A DNA stretch of 64,000 bases from Pelargonium tetragonum (lineage: Eukaryota; Streptophyta; Magnoliopsida; Geraniales; Geraniaceae), in NCBI GenBank assembly GCA_036897445.1, contig JAYMTL010000111.1:1-64000 (forward strand). Reading direction: 5' to 3'. Each line of letters opens with the position of its first letter. Position 1 is the stretch's first letter. The notes below the pieces were generated by a model. It saw nothing but the letters and a program-made list of their open reading frames with translations, ran no database searches and had not been told where the DNA came from. A program made the translations under genes and the position numbers. This document shows positions 1 through 12,594 of the stretch, piece after piece.

Positions 1-795
1 ATTCCTCTTTTAAACTCTTTAACTATGTATACAATTATGACTTTCTTAGGAGACCCCTAACCCTTTACCAACTTAGAATTTAGGAGTAATAACACTCCAG
101 AGCGAGTCCCTATTAAACGAAGTGCTTCCCTTGATGAAACCTGGAACGGATTAAAGAAAGTCTAAATTTCATGAAAAGGAGGATAGGCGATAGGTATGAA
201 ACTTAGTAAATCATAATTATACTAACGAATTATCGTAAACCAAAAATCGATACAGAGATAAAGCACTGCCCGAGACCTGATACAGGGCTTATCTCATCTC
301 AAAGAGAGACTTTTTTGGAAACACTTCTTTTTCTACTATAAATCAGCGCGGATTCTTGGATTTATAAGCTTAAACAAGGTTTCATTCAATTTCCCTAGTA
401 TCCCCTAGTAGTAGGGTGTACTAAAACTCAGTCTAAAAAGTAGGTAGGTGCCCGTTGTTAGGTAGTCCGGGAATCCCTCAGTTCTCCTGAAGGTTCCTTT
501 AATTTAATGTGTAAACTTCATATAAAGGCCCTCTTATGCAATAAAAAGTATTCTAACAGCAGTCTGCCTTTCTCAAAATAGATGTTAACCATAAAAATTT
601 TTCAAGAAATGGGGAACCAAGCAATCCCTAAGATTAAAGTTTGCAAGTTTAGGAGTAGTTATCTGAGGTTATAAAGTTTACTTCGATACCCGGATCGGAC
701 TTGCGTGGGTTATTACTTATTTGGCTTTACTTTAAAATAGGAAATCCAGTAATAAAACTAACGCAGAGAGTGCCCGATGGGTTTACCCCCTTTTT

Positions 796-823
796 CGTAT
801 ATATTCGTATATATATATATTTC
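796..823. repeat. TA-rich simple sequence
   Basis: A CGTATATATTC unit is followed by CGTA and an eight-step TA run. A shorter run of the same type is at 22,450-22,462. Ordinary replication-slippage sequence; a plant mitochondrial CRTA promoter core is formally present (CGTA) but no gene follows. Confidence 0.6.
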
Positions 824-2097
824 AAATAGGTGGCTACTAGTATAAAAGACTAAACTTTCTATCCGAGTGATTCTAAAAGGCGAAATGCCCGTTTCTTTAG
901 CTATGTATACATTCGCCTGTAAGATACAACTAAAGAGTACTCTTAACTCTTTAGTTTAACCTTTTTAGAAAACCTAGCTTCGTGCCAGCTATTTCTAGAC
1001 AATTTTTATGATAAACTTTATCTTAATTTTCTTTTTCGCTGTAATGCAATATTGACTCGGGGGTGCCCCAGAAAATCTGTAAGTAACGGCTTTCCTATCT
1101 TGTTAAAATTTAAAGAGTACCAATACAAACTAAAAAAAAATGAAAGATAGCCTGCCCTAAAAAAGGGTTTATTAAGGGGAGCTTCCTAAGTAACAAAACC
1201 CGGTTAATATATTAACTATCTATGGTTTTACTAGGAATTCCCTTAAAAGAATAAAAGTAATCTATCAAATAGTAAACTTTTTTAGGCTCTCCAGGAAAAT
1301 TTTTAATTATCCCCATGAATCTATAAGGTCCCACTACGCATCGAATAAAGCTCATTAAGAGGTATGTTCTGAGAGATTGAGTAGCTTTTTCTAACTTGAA
1401 ACTCTTTTAATTATAAGCTAGCAACCTTGGTAAAGTAAATACGACAGGCTTATCCTAGTAAGCTTTAGCGCAGCTAAGAAATTGATTTGAAATGCTTGAG
1501 GTTAACTCAAATTAATCTTTCTTGGTACTTCGATAGGGGTACTACTTTAGTCTATTAGAAACATCTAGGGCTACTTATAAAAAAAAAAGGTTTGGTAAAT
1601 CTTTTTATTAGGAACCGGGGTAGTCCTCGCTGTTGTAAGTAAAAAGGGTACTTCAAAGATACGAGTTGCTAAAGGTATGCGAGAGCCCTCTAGATTTGTA
1701 TGTGTATCTTTAAGGACTTGTGAACTGCTTCTATGTTGGATCTCGGTAGCAAACACATTCTAAATTTCTTCCCACTTTTAGTTTTGGGAATAAAGGGGGC
1801 ACAATATTTATACAGTATAGTTTTTTCGGAGAGGGTCTTGCTTGCACAAAAATAGGGAAGAGGTTTTAAGATTTTATAGGGTTTTTGTATGTTGACACAG
1901 AGGAAATAAAGTGTATTTTTTATCGGATCCGTTTAATAAAAAAGAGGGTGCTCGTGAAGAGCTTAATATGGTCAAATCCCCCCGGAGGGGTTTCTTTATA
2001 ACTGCAGTTATTCCCGCTTCTATTTAACTTATTAACTTACCCAATAAAATATTATAGCAGGCCCTATAGCACTAAGACTAACTCTATCCTATTATAC

Positions 2098-2107
2098 GGG
2101 AGCTCCC
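2098..2107. repeat. GGAGCTCC-core mini-palindrome, example copy
   Basis: GGGAGCTCCC is a perfect 10-base palindrome. Other GGAGCTC members seen by eye begin near 10,164, 11,297, 17,604, 18,227, 20,584, 25,691, 27,549, 27,854, 48,869, 51,923 and 56,027. Flanks are usually A-rich on the left and T-rich on the right, extending the stem imperfectly. Confidence 0.65.
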
Positions 2108-3689
2108 TTACCGACCCTTGAACTATAGAAAGATTTTCTTTTCTATTGGATTGGGGCTAGCCTAAACCCTCTTAAAACCAAGTAGAGACGCTCCTCTCCT
2201 ACACAACTTAATATTATAATTATAGAACTTATATAAGTTAGTCTATATTCCATAACATTTGACTTGTCCTCACAAAAGGGCACTCATAAAGCATAATGTA
2301 ATAGATATTCGAAACCCAACGAGTATTGAGGTTGAGTATAAGGGGTTATATATGTATAATAAGGGTATCTAGTTGTGTATCCTGTATTCTTTTTTAGTGG
2401 ATTTAGTGGAGTACAGGATTGGGTTTTATATCTAAAATAGAAGTTTCTTTATGAAGGGGGACTTGTAATTTAATCAAAAAGACAGATAGCGTATGCTAGT
2501 TACGAATATTGCATCCCTTACCTTCGAGAAAGCAGTGAAAGAGCTGTAGAAGTCAGATATAGTTAACAGCCTAAATTTTAAGTATTTACAGCCCCAAAAT
2601 AGGGTCTCCTTTTATAAAAAGCAGCTTTGACAGAAATTTTTTTAGTTAACTCCCCAAAGGGAATCTCTTTAACAACAAGGACTTATATATTGAATAAACC
2701 AGCCCCTACTATACTAAGCAACAGGGGGATTGTAGAATCTATATTCTTAGGCATCCTATTTGATAAAAATATTTGATACAAAAAAAGTCAAACTTCCCAT
2801 TCAAATACAAAGACAGCTCCTTTATTAGGGACTCCTGGTGAATGCACTAACTATTTACAAGTACTCTTGTGAAAAACCTATACTTAATAGGATTGCTTTT
2901 TAGCCTAAGGCTTGTAACTTAACCCCTAAATTATAGTGAATGTAGAATTTAGAACAACAGGTAAAATAAGACGAAAAGCTTCTTCTTCAGACTAAAATAC
3001 AATAACTCCTCAGCTTTGCGCTCTGTGCTGTTAACTTATATAGTTATTTGGAATAAAAGAGTATATAAGTACTTACGGAAAACTCCTCTTGGCACGGTGT
3101 CTAGGCCCTTCCTTTGTTAAATGTGGATAAATATCTACAAAAAAATCTGATTAAAGGTTCAAACTAAAGGGGCCCTTGGCTCCAGTAGCCCTAAGGGTAA
3201 AGGATAGATTTTCCATGTATCATTAAAGAACCAGAACTTACTAAAAGAATTTCGGACTAGTACAACAGTTTAGGGGTCAATCTAATATCCAGGAAACCAT
3301 AGAGCAACCCTTTTGAAAAACCTAGTAAAGAGTACCGATAATCTGGAGACTCCTACCAAGGGATACAAAAAAGATATAATAAATAGTAGCCTCTCCGGCG
3401 CCTCGCCTATGCCGCCCCTTCCGGGAACCCCTTTTTTCTTATGACATCGGTTACCGAATGAAAAAAAATCCAAGTGATATCTAACATATCTCTGGCTACT
3501 AGTAAAGTTTTTAAAAAATGACATTAAATACAAAAGTAGGATTCTACTTAGACACATATTAATATACGTTAACGAATTACCAACCGTAAAACTCAAGCAT
3601 TAACCAATTAAAAAGTAGCAAAAATAAAGACGAATAAGGAATCCGAGGAAGGTTACAGCCCTTATAAGTTATAAGAAACAAGGAAGAAA

Positions 3690-3930
3690 ATAAGAGGGCT
3701 CATAAGAAAGTTAGAGAAGTCAATAAGAAAAGTCTAGTTACAAATGGATAGGTCTAGGTATCAACAAACAAGTTATGAAGTAGGTCTTCCTTCCTATAAC
3801 AAAAGTTGGTATACTTAATACACTACTTTACAACTCTCTTCTTACGGATGCCTTCAGTCGGGTAGAGTAACGCTCTCTATATAAGGCTTATATCCTCTTT
3901 TACCAAGAACAAAAGGGTAGTTTTACCTTA
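3690..3930 (+). repeat. Dispersed repeat family A, diverged copy
   Basis: This stretch carries family words in order: AGTCAATAAGAAA near 3,718, CAAGTTATGAAGTAGGTC near 3,768 and TTCAGTCGGGTAGAGTAACG near 3,853. Similarity to the 9.5-kb copy is weak and gapped, so membership is probable but not certain. It contains few GC-rich mini-palindromes, like the other members. Confidence 0.35.
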
Positions 3931-4034
3931 CTAAGAATAGAACAACTAAGAACAAGGTAAACGTCTAAATTTTATTATGTACCTGTATTAAGGTAAGTAA
4001 TACAAAAGGAATATTAGCAGCTCTCTCTCTTTCC

Positions 4035-4111
4035 GGGTGTGTAGCTCAGTTGTCAGTTGGTAGAGCTTTGGACTTTGAATTTAATGACCGCAGGTTCAAG
4101 TCGGACGGGTA
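4035..4111 (+). pseudogene. Degenerate mitochondrial tRNA-Lys (trnK) relic
   Basis: The segment keeps three blocks of plant mitochondrial trnK-UUU in order: GGGTGTGTAGCTCAGTTG at the acceptor and D-arm, GGTAGAGC closing the D-arm, and GCAGGTTCAAGTC of the T-arm. It does not fold as a normal tRNA. The D-loop carries an apparent duplication (AGTTG-TC-AGTTGG). The anticodon loop reads CTTTGAA, giving TTG where TTT is expected. The anticodon stem relies on G-U pairs. The 3' side of the T-stem (CGGAC) does not pair with GCAGG, and the 3' acceptor strand does not complement GGGTGTG. I infer a dead gene copy. Heavy RNA editing or rescue of function is unlikely because several of the changes are not C/T. 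A CT-dinucleotide run lies directly upstream. Confidence 0.6.
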
Positions 4112-7100
4112 TTTAAGAGTCCAGGTTGAGAAGGGTAAATAAATCCTTTTAATTCAATCATTTATAAGATGTATCGAAGTCGAAATTCTCTATCTTCAGG
4201 ATTTTGAGTCCTTTTTGTTTTTAGAGTCTAATTTTACCAATTCTCATTAAGCACTTTCAGAGTTGTTCTTGGGTCTCGTTTTGTGTTTGTAAAGCTCTGA
4301 TGTTCCTTTGTTTACAGGGTTTCCAATTCCAGATATTCTTAAGATGTTAGAGGAAGTAAAGCAAATAACATTTAGATTCTATTTAAATTGTAAGGTTTTA
4401 AGTCAATCTGTATCAGCTTACATCACAAGATAGGGGTCTATTTTATGTCTCTCAATTCTACACCAGTTAACAGGCCTTAGTAATAAAGTCTAAACTTCCG
4501 TTTCATTCCTCTTTTTCAAAATGAAACAAAAAATGTGTATATCTAATAAAAGAAAGCGGTAGAGATGAGGAGTCATATGGGATTAGAACCCGTATCTTAC
4601 TGTGTCATTCTCATAGGTATGCAACTTGAACTCATGGATTTTCCTCCTTGTAGCTATACTCTAGCGCTTATTTGTATTAACTGGGTTCTAGCGAAGATAT
4701 TTATTATACTCTTCTTAGAGAGATAGTATAGGTATTTGAGTCTTAGAGAGTCTTTTTTGGAGTTAGACTAGGTTTATAGTAGCTATCCTGTCAAATGTTG
4801 TCTTTTTCTTATAAATCAAATATCTGAACAAATGCAGTCTAAAACAAAATGGGTTCCCTAACTCGAATAAAGGGGGACCTCCTAAGAAACAAGGATACAT
4901 AACAAATAGAACTAAATGAAAAATTTCCTTTTCTTTCAACTCAATAGCTTTCTGTTATAGCTATTGTTTGGCATAGAAGCTAGGTATTTAGTAGGAGTCC
5001 TCCTTGCTTGGTTGAAGGGGATACTAACAATAAGGGCCTTGTCAAGAAAAGGGTGTCTTTAGCGAACCCACAAGAGAGTTTATTAATGATTTTTCACAAT
5101 AGGGTATGCCGGTTATCACTGAAAGAATTTGAACTGCTCTCATATTTTTTCAAAGTCTTATTTTATACTTTTATAAACCCCTTTTGGTTAAGCTTGAGTA
5201 ATCTCTCGTCTGGGACCTCTAAGGAAAGATTTGGAATATATGCTGTAAAAAGCCTAGTTTATTAGGGGACTCGTAGAGTAAGTTGAAATAAAAGGGGTTG
5301 GTAAAAGAAAATTCCCGGTCCTGTAATAATTATAGTATAAAAAGGGGTTTTATCTTTGTTTGGAGTCCTAGTATACCCTTCCAAGTCATTTTTCTGTCAA
5401 AGAATTTTTTCTCCTAGAAGTTAGATAGACTTCATTTTTGTCCTTATATATTATATATACAATCTTACCGTACCCCCAAGAGTAGGCCATATATAAGGAA
5501 GTCGTCCTCAAATTAAACGCCAGTAAGCTCTAAATACATTAACATTGAGGCTTACCTTACCACACTCGAATAGGATACTGGGACTTCCCACTTGTTATAC
5601 TTACAAGATTCTATTTTAAATCTAATAAATAAAATTTATAACACGGCATAAAAAGCGCTTTACTAAATCCCGGGGGTTCGAGTCCTGTCATATAACGATG
5701 GAATCCCAATTTGCTATAGGATATAGGAGTTCTTAGGGCTTAGGTTTTTACTCATATATAGTAAGAGAATTTTCTAGAATAGAATATAAGGATAAACTCA
5801 AAACATTCCAAAGCACTACTCTATTAAGTTAAAGGGTAGAAATCCCTTTTTTAGGTATTGGCCCGTCTGCCTAGAGACTCTGCGAAAACAAGATCCCTGG
5901 GAATACTCTATAATTGGTGTGAATAAAAAAGCTTCTGCTGAAAGTCAGTATATAGATTTCAGCTCCTTCTTAAGTTTATTACTTTAATTACTTAACTTAC
6001 ATCCTTATCTAATTATGCCGGTTTACAAACTAAGGATTACCCCTTTCTCAAATCTGATAAGTGCTTGAGAAAGTTCTCTTTTTTGTTCACTTTGATCAGT
6101 AACTAGTAACTTACCTGGGGGCTCCCACGAGGGCCTGAGATTAGAATCAGTTCCTTATTAATGGAAAAAGCTTATACTAAATTATGATATCGCTTAGAAA
6201 AACAAATAAAGAAGAGTTTTCTATCTCCTTGAAGAGGGGTCATTTTGACAATGACAAAATTTCCTCGATCCCCTAATCTACATCCACTATGAGTATCGCT
6301 AAAGAGGAAAAACTAATCATAACATAATGAAAAATTATTTTACTTTCTAAATTTCAATGAAAGTTATCAATCCTTACTTTGCAGTCCCATAAAGTTTTAG
6401 TTACTACCGAAGGGGAAAGACTGCTTGCCCCCCAGGAATTTGCGTAAAAATGTAATTTAAAATGACCGAGTCCAGTCGTCGTTAATAGGCTCACTTTATT
6501 CTAAGTTTCCGAAAAAAAGAAAGTAAAAAAGTGCAGCTATACTCTAGTAAGCTAGATTCCAGCACTTCCTATAGGTTTTTTAGCCTCTCTAGCTTATGAG
6601 AGTAGCTTGAAATATGATATAAAAAGTACAAAACACTCATACAAGGTATAATTTGTAATAGAGAAGGAATTATAGCTGCTAAGAAACTGAGAAGATAAAA
6701 CTACTAATGTATATATCACTTAAAATCCTGTATTTTAAAGAAGCATTCCCATCAAGAGTCACTGTAATTCCTTGCCTGTTCCCTTTTAGATACGCCTCCA
6801 TTATTTAATGCTATTGTTAAAATATGTTAGATTAGGTAGCTAAGGTTTTACTTATACCGATAGCGAGGAGCCCCTTACGCTGGGTTTGAAAAAACCTATG
6901 ACACTCGGCTGTTATGCATGTGCTCTACTTGTGTATTCCACTCAATTCGGCTTTTACGTAACCTCTACTATGTCTTATTTTATAGATAGAATATGACTTT
7001 TTTATCCTTTACCATACACTCTAACTGAAACACTAGTAGAAAAGCCTCCTAGTTTAGAATATTTGACAAGAATTAAATAAAAGGTGATGTAGATTCTGAC

Positions 7101-9180
7101 AAGGGATTAAACTAAAGAATTTCTCTTTGCCTTTTCGAATCGAAGGAAGGAAGGAACTTCACTAAAGGAAGGGCATTTCACAGCCAACTATGTTCCCTGA
7201 ATCGAGTTCTGTATAGCCCGATTGCAATTATATGCAGGATCTTTCTTTTCTTTAGAACTGCTCCCACTTATACAAGATAGGTGATTTACCTTAACTAGAA
7301 AAAGAATAAACTGGATTTTACCTTTAATACCACTCGGGATTTATCCCTCTTCTAAACCGACTAGAAGCATTAAATACCGGCTTAATTTTTAGGAAAAGAA
7401 AAGTTTTTATGCACAAGAAATTTTTATTAAAGAGTTTTTCACAATGTTACTTTGCTTGCAGGTCGACTAAATTAGAGATTAGAGGGTAGTGAAACAAAGT
7501 CTTTCCTGAATATAGAACGAATCGCCAGCGTAGGATAAAAGAAGGGAGTGAGGACCTTTGGTGGGTTACATTTCAAAGGATTCTTGCAAGACTTTTTCTT
7601 TTTAGAAGTGAACAATTTCTTGTGATGTTCGTTAAAAGGGTTTTAAAAAGGGGCACACCCTCCCTCCAGTCCAGATGGTATAACATTTGTCAGTTCCAAG
7701 GCTAAAGCTCATTTTGATTATAGTACCCCGGAACACTCCTATTTTTATATAATAGTGAAAGCAAGTCAAGATTCTAGCTATTAATTTAAGGTAATAGATC
7801 GAGCAAGATTATAGCTCTATTCGGAATTCATAAGACTGGAATCCGGGAGTAAGAAGAATGTCTATATGAGTGATTCTTATTCTAAATTAAGGATTATCGA
7901 TCCCTATAGCTTAAGAAACTGCTCGTAACAAGACGTAAAGAGATTACCCTCAAACTTGGCTTTGCATCATCCTCCTATTTGGTGAGTTTACCTTAGATTT
8001 TTCGGAAAAGTGGGTACAATAAATGAGTGCCAGCTTTCTTAAGCATAAAGTCTAGCAAGGGGTTCCCCCCGGTAGGACTACAAGCTCCGCCCAACTTTAA
8101 ATTAAGAATTACTTCCATCCGCACGAAAATCCGACACAAAGCGTTCCCAAATCCGCCAATTTTGACGAAATAGTATTCCTTTTTGGTAAGTACATTCTAG
8201 TAAAAAAAGTCTTTCTTACAAGTTTTCTAGCTAAGGTACTCCTTGGTATATAAAAGAAATTGTGTAGTACTAAAATAAAAACTCAAGCCAAGCCTTTAAT
8301 TGCATTACCTGATTTAAACTTTTGCTGTAAAACCGCGGATTCCTTTTACAAATAAGTTTACAGTCAGTAATGTTATCACGAGAATTTCTAGGGGTTTAAT
8401 TCTTTCCTCGATATACAAGTAATCTTAACAATTTTCAGACTAGGATAAGCGTTCTATAGGGACAATAAGAGTTCTTTAAGTTACTCCTAAAACCCTAGAA
8501 AATCCTGAAGAACAAAAACTTAAAATACCAGACTCCTAGCTTTAGTCTTAGTTTTATATAACCCCTCAAAAGAGACTCTTAAATTTTAATACCAAGGCCT
8601 GGCTTACTCTTCATGATATCCTCTCACTCAGCTAGGCTATGTATCTGTAAGCTGTAATAGTTGTACTCTTCTTATGAGCCTTATACCTTTACTTATTTAA
8701 AGCAATTCATATTCCACTTTAACCTGTTGAAATAGACGGGAATAGCCCCACTTTGAAATAGATCCCGCCTAAACCTTTAGCTTCAAAGGCAGATTCTAGA
8801 AAAACTAGCTTGTCTTAAAGTAACAAGCTCTCCTTTTAACCAAACCCGCGTAACGCTAGTCTGATATACTGTGTAATTGTATTTTCTTTAACAAGAAGCC
8901 CTTGCCGTAGGATACACGAAGAAGAGATTCCTTTAAAATCCGACTAATAAAAAAGAATTTTCCGTTATACTTTGTAAAAGAGCCTAAACAGTATCCTCTA
9001 AATTCCTATTTAGTTAAAGCTGAATGCAAGATGGAAGAGAAAACCCCTCCAAAACAAGCCTAATAGGAGATGCCTACATTCTACATTATAAAGTTGTCTT
9101 TGTTAAGAGACTCTTTTCCTTCAGAATTCCCCTGCTTGCTTGAAAGCTTGTTAAGGATATAGTAGAACTCTATATTTCTA
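4112..9180. other. Gene-free AT-rich DNA
   Basis: No gene seen. T-arm-like words near 4,585 (minus) and 5,670 (plus) were examined and do not form tRNAs. Mini-palindromes are frequent. A frame at 5,008-5,265 starts at TTG and lacks recognisable motifs. Confidence 0.55.
7142..7155. repeat. GAAG tetranucleotide run
   Basis: Three tandem GAAG units plus a partial fourth. Minor simple repeat in DNA without genes. Confidence 0.5.
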
Positions 9181-9539
9181 AAGAAGAATAAAAAGATAGA
9201 GACGGGTCAGGCTTTCCTTTCCTACACAGCAAGACTCTTTTTACATACTAATACAACTAAGAAAACAATTCTAACTAACTATAAAGAAAACTTATATAAA
9301 AGCATAGAACTGGAGGTAGTGGAACACCTATTATATACCTATTTAATTTACTAACTAATATAAGCAAAGAATACTAATAGAAGAAGCATAGATAACTCTA
9401 ATTAATAAGGTAAAAGGGAATACAGTAACAGCATAGGCAACCGCAATAATAAGAATAGGACTAAAGCTACAGCTCTTAAGACCCCGACTCCTACTTACTA
9501 CTAAGGTATAGCTCTAAATATAACTATAAAAAGACAAAG

Positions 9540-9760
9540 GTAAGTCAACAAGAAAGAAGTAGATCAAGTCTAATCTAAGTCTAGTAAGTCGATAGAAAAA
9601 ACAAGTTAAGTCATAAGAATACGTAGTCAAGGTATCTGTGTTTCTTACTATACAAAAATGAGTTACCTTTCCTCCGCTTCGCTACAGTCAGAAGGAAGGA
9701 CTTACCCAAAATTCTCTAAGGCTTTTTTCTCCATAACGATAAAAACAAAGTAGTAATAGA
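9540..9760 (+). repeat. Dispersed repeat family A, reference copy
   Basis: This copy shows the landmarks most clearly: AAGTCTAATCTAA near 9,573, TAGTAAGTC about 15 bases later, a 31-base block at 9,675-9,705 containing CTACAGTC and ending GGACTTAC, CTAAGGCT near 9,717 and GATAAAAACAAAG at 9,738-9,750. The 31-base block matches the reverse complement of 30,974-31,004 at 25 of 31 positions without gaps. No reading frame runs through it, so I treat it as a noncoding repeat of unknown origin. Confidence 0.6.
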
Positions 9761-10035
9761 CCTTAACTTAAAGAAAGGAGTACTATCTATTAACTAAACC
9801 CTTATTTCGTTAATAACTACTTATACTAGAAAAATGGCCTATTCCTATACTCTCTAAGATCTAAGAAAGATGCAGTAACTACAATAGGTACAGGAATACA
9901 TTAGCAATAGGGAATACTAAGCCCAATAGAGAGTAAAAGCAGGTATTATAGCTTCTAACAAAAAGAAACAGAGTACAGCTCCTATAATAAAGGATAATAA
10001 AGAGTAGAGTAAGAGTCTAGCTATAAAGGCAAGAA

Positions 10036-10048
10036 GGTAATGTAATTA
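10036..10048 (+). repeat. GGTAATGTAATTA word, copy 1
   Basis: Exact 13-base word preceded by AA and followed by AGAAGTT. The copy at 41,360-41,372 (minus strand) shares these flanks (AAA before, AGAAAGTT after), suggesting these two have the longest common ancestry. It lies 290 bases downstream of the family A reference copy. Confidence 0.7.
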
Positions 10049-10149
10049 AGAAGTTAATTAAGAAAGTCCAGTAAGTCTAATTCAACAGAAAGCAAAGAAG
10101 AAACAGAATAGAAAGAGTGGAAAAATTTTAATAGAACTAAACAACTTGT

Positions 10150-12594
10150 TATAAAAAAGTAAGGGAGCTCCTTTTTAGAGTAGTGGTCAGAAAAACGAGT
10201 AAATAAGGAGACCCACTAAATTGAATATGGAACTCCCTATTTTGGCTTGTTTTATACAAGAGAATTTTTATTTTACCCTTTTGTTGATAATAAGCTTTGC
10301 TATTTCTGGCATATCAGAAAGTGGCGGGTTCCTAACATACACAAAGGTAGCACGTAGTTTAAGCTGCAGCGTGGGTTATAATTTAAAATAAAATGTTTAT
10401 GCACTTACTGGGCGCAGCGACCCCTCCCGTGACTTGCGTACTTAATGTCCCAAGAGATTTACAAACACCCTTGTGAAATGTAACACACTCTCGTAGAGCT
10501 CTATCCAGAAAAAAGGGGACTCTAGTATTTAGCTGTTGCTTTGTTACCCGGAATTTAATTAATCAGGGTGCATTTCTCTTTTTAGGGAGGGGGTGGGCAG
10601 TAGAATAAGAGGGGAATACTTATTCATTGAATTAGGTTGACATATCCCGAGTCATAACCCCTTTTTGGAATATATTTCAAATTAAGATAGGATTTGTGTG
10701 AAAGCTTGTGACTTTTCTTTTGTAGGTCTAAAATTCCTATTTATTTCTAATCCAGATTTTTTCAAAGTTGGTTCAAACCATACCCTAAGGAGGAACACCC
10801 AAATTTCAACTCATTATAACAGGTTAAGTCTATTTTATATATAAGAATCCCTGCCTAATTCTTGAGGGAAGTCAAATTACTGGAAAGATCAAAATTTCTA
10901 TAGGATATAACACAAAAGCAGTGCATATAGGGTTGTTAAGTTAAAAACAGGCCCTTCTTATTAAGTCCCCCAGAATTAAAGATTAAAGCTTTCTTTTACG
11001 AAGTATAATTGTATTAAAACTCTAAGAAAGCCCTTTCTTAGAGTCTCTTTTTGATTAATAAAATCTCGAGTTATACCCTTTACTTGTTTTAGTTTTTCGT
11101 GCGTTTTTACGAATGTTTAGTAATCCCTAATAAAAAAAAATTCTCAAGTATCCTGTAAGATTGCATCTCTTGTCTTTCATTCAAAAATCTCTAATATTAA
11201 ACCCCTTATGTTATTGTGTACTCGTGCATACATTACTACAGAGACCCCTGAAGGCTTTAACTTGGTATAAGCCAAAGAGTAGACCAAGGCACCAAGGAGC
11301 TCTTGCTAAAAGAATCCTGTAGAATAAGTAATCCAGAACAAAAAAGCCATAAAACAAATCACTAAAACTCTTCGAGTCTAAATCGATAGTTTATAAATAA
11401 ATGCTGCCCTTTCTTTCGTTTTCAAAGAGGAATTTCCCGGACTCTGGATATCTAAATTAGTTCAAAGAATCGTCACTCTACTTCAGGCATTTTTAACAAG
11501 AAAACAAGAAAGAGCCCCTAGCTAATATACCCTACGACTAGAAAGAATTAAATGAAATATATGGAGTCTCCTTACTGTTACTGATTAGAAAAAAAAAAGG
11601 CCTCTTAGACCGTAAATGGGTGAGAAAAGGTTCCCCCTTTTTTGAGGTTAATCGACGTGATTGGTACGAAGATACAAGAACCAAAACCTGTTTATAAAGC
11701 TTCTGTGTATTTTATTAGTAGAACTTTTGCCTTTTATTTAAGCTGAGTTAAGGAGGGTTAATGCTTGTAATTTGAGGCGGAGTTTACATCAACTAGAGGC
11801 TAACTACATGAGTAAATGTCTTCACGTTTAACAAAATTGAAGAGTATTATAAGCATTAGTTTATGAGTAAAAAAATCGCTTTGTTTAAGAGTACTCTTGT
11901 ATGAAATCCTTTTAGAGATTTGGATATGTCTATATTTTTTTTATTTGAAGACAGTAGTATACCCCCAGATTCTTTTTCTAAGCCCTTTTTATTTGGTTTA
12001 TACGAATCCTCATATACAGCTTACCTAAGCACTTTGGGTAGAAAACTTTATAAGTATTCCTCTATTTACTATCTCGAATGTCACGTATTTACTTGTACAA
12101 GACTTTTTTTACGAATTCCAATCTTGTCTATCCTACCTAGATTTTCAGCCTTTATCCTTTTTGGAAAGACGGACTTCGTGCCAACCAACTAAAAAGAAAG
12201 GACCCTATTTTTGAAGTATTCTATTCTCGAATCAACTTCTTCCCAGAGCAGTGTTTAGGATTCAACCAGACCGCCTTTTCTCTACCATACATAAGCAGAA
12301 TTTACCTTATCCGGGGAACACTAAAAACCTAAGAGGGGACCTCATAACATAAGTTGAAGTTAGTTAGTGGTTGGATTACAAAACAAAATAGTATATGCTT
12401 TACATTCTGAATTATTAATTATGTCTTGTAAGAGGGGTGTCCTTGCTATGCTAATAGAATAAAAATAGGAGTTGTGTATTGTTAATACCTAATTACCACA
12501 GCGCAAACAAACTTTTTATAGTACATGCTAAGACCCTAGTAACCCGGTATAACCCCTTGTCTATAGAAATTTCTAGGTAGGGAAAGTTTCGACC
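10150..12594. other. Gene-free DNA upstream of the 12.6-kb frame
   Basis: Contains mini-palindromes and the perfect hairpin at 11,019-11,044. A TTG-initiated frame at 11,920-12,192 has no recognisable motif and is not called. Confidence 0.5.
11019..11044. repeat. Perfect 12-bp hairpin with 2-base loop
   Basis: ACTCTAAGAAAG is followed by CC and then its exact reverse complement CTTTCTTAGAGT. The centre, AAAGCCCTTT, is of the same AAAG...CTTT type as the dispersed mini-palindromes, so this may be an extended or recent member. A stem this long with so short a loop would be expected about 0.04 times in a window of this size and composition. It could form a cruciform in DNA or a stable stem in RNA. 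No gene lies beside it. Confidence 0.8.

Larger units (their letters stand above)
1..4018. other. Gene-free AT-rich DNA with mini-palindromes
   Basis: No gene seen. Holds many GC-rich mini-palindromes (for example about 1,233, 2,098 and 3,166) and the TA run at 796. Reading frames here are short, start at non-ATG codons and match nothing recognisable. From about 3.6 kb the texture changes to the family A type. Confidence 0.6.
9190..10140. other. Low-palindrome block around repeat family A
   Basis: About 950 bases with clearly fewer GG/CC clusters and an A-rich + strand, containing the family A reference copy and the first GGTAATGTAATTA word. The sharp change of texture from both flanks suggests a younger insertion or a differently constrained segment. 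No open frame of note. Confidence 0.5.

Noticed and set aside
4572-4690. Possible minus-strand tRNA with GGGTTCTAATCCC
   Set aside because: The T-loop has a pyrimidine where a purine is required, and the other arms are missing.
5640-5700. GGGGGTTCGAGTCCTGTC as a tRNA T-arm
   Set aside because: The stem has mismatches and the preceding 50 bases form no tRNA arms.
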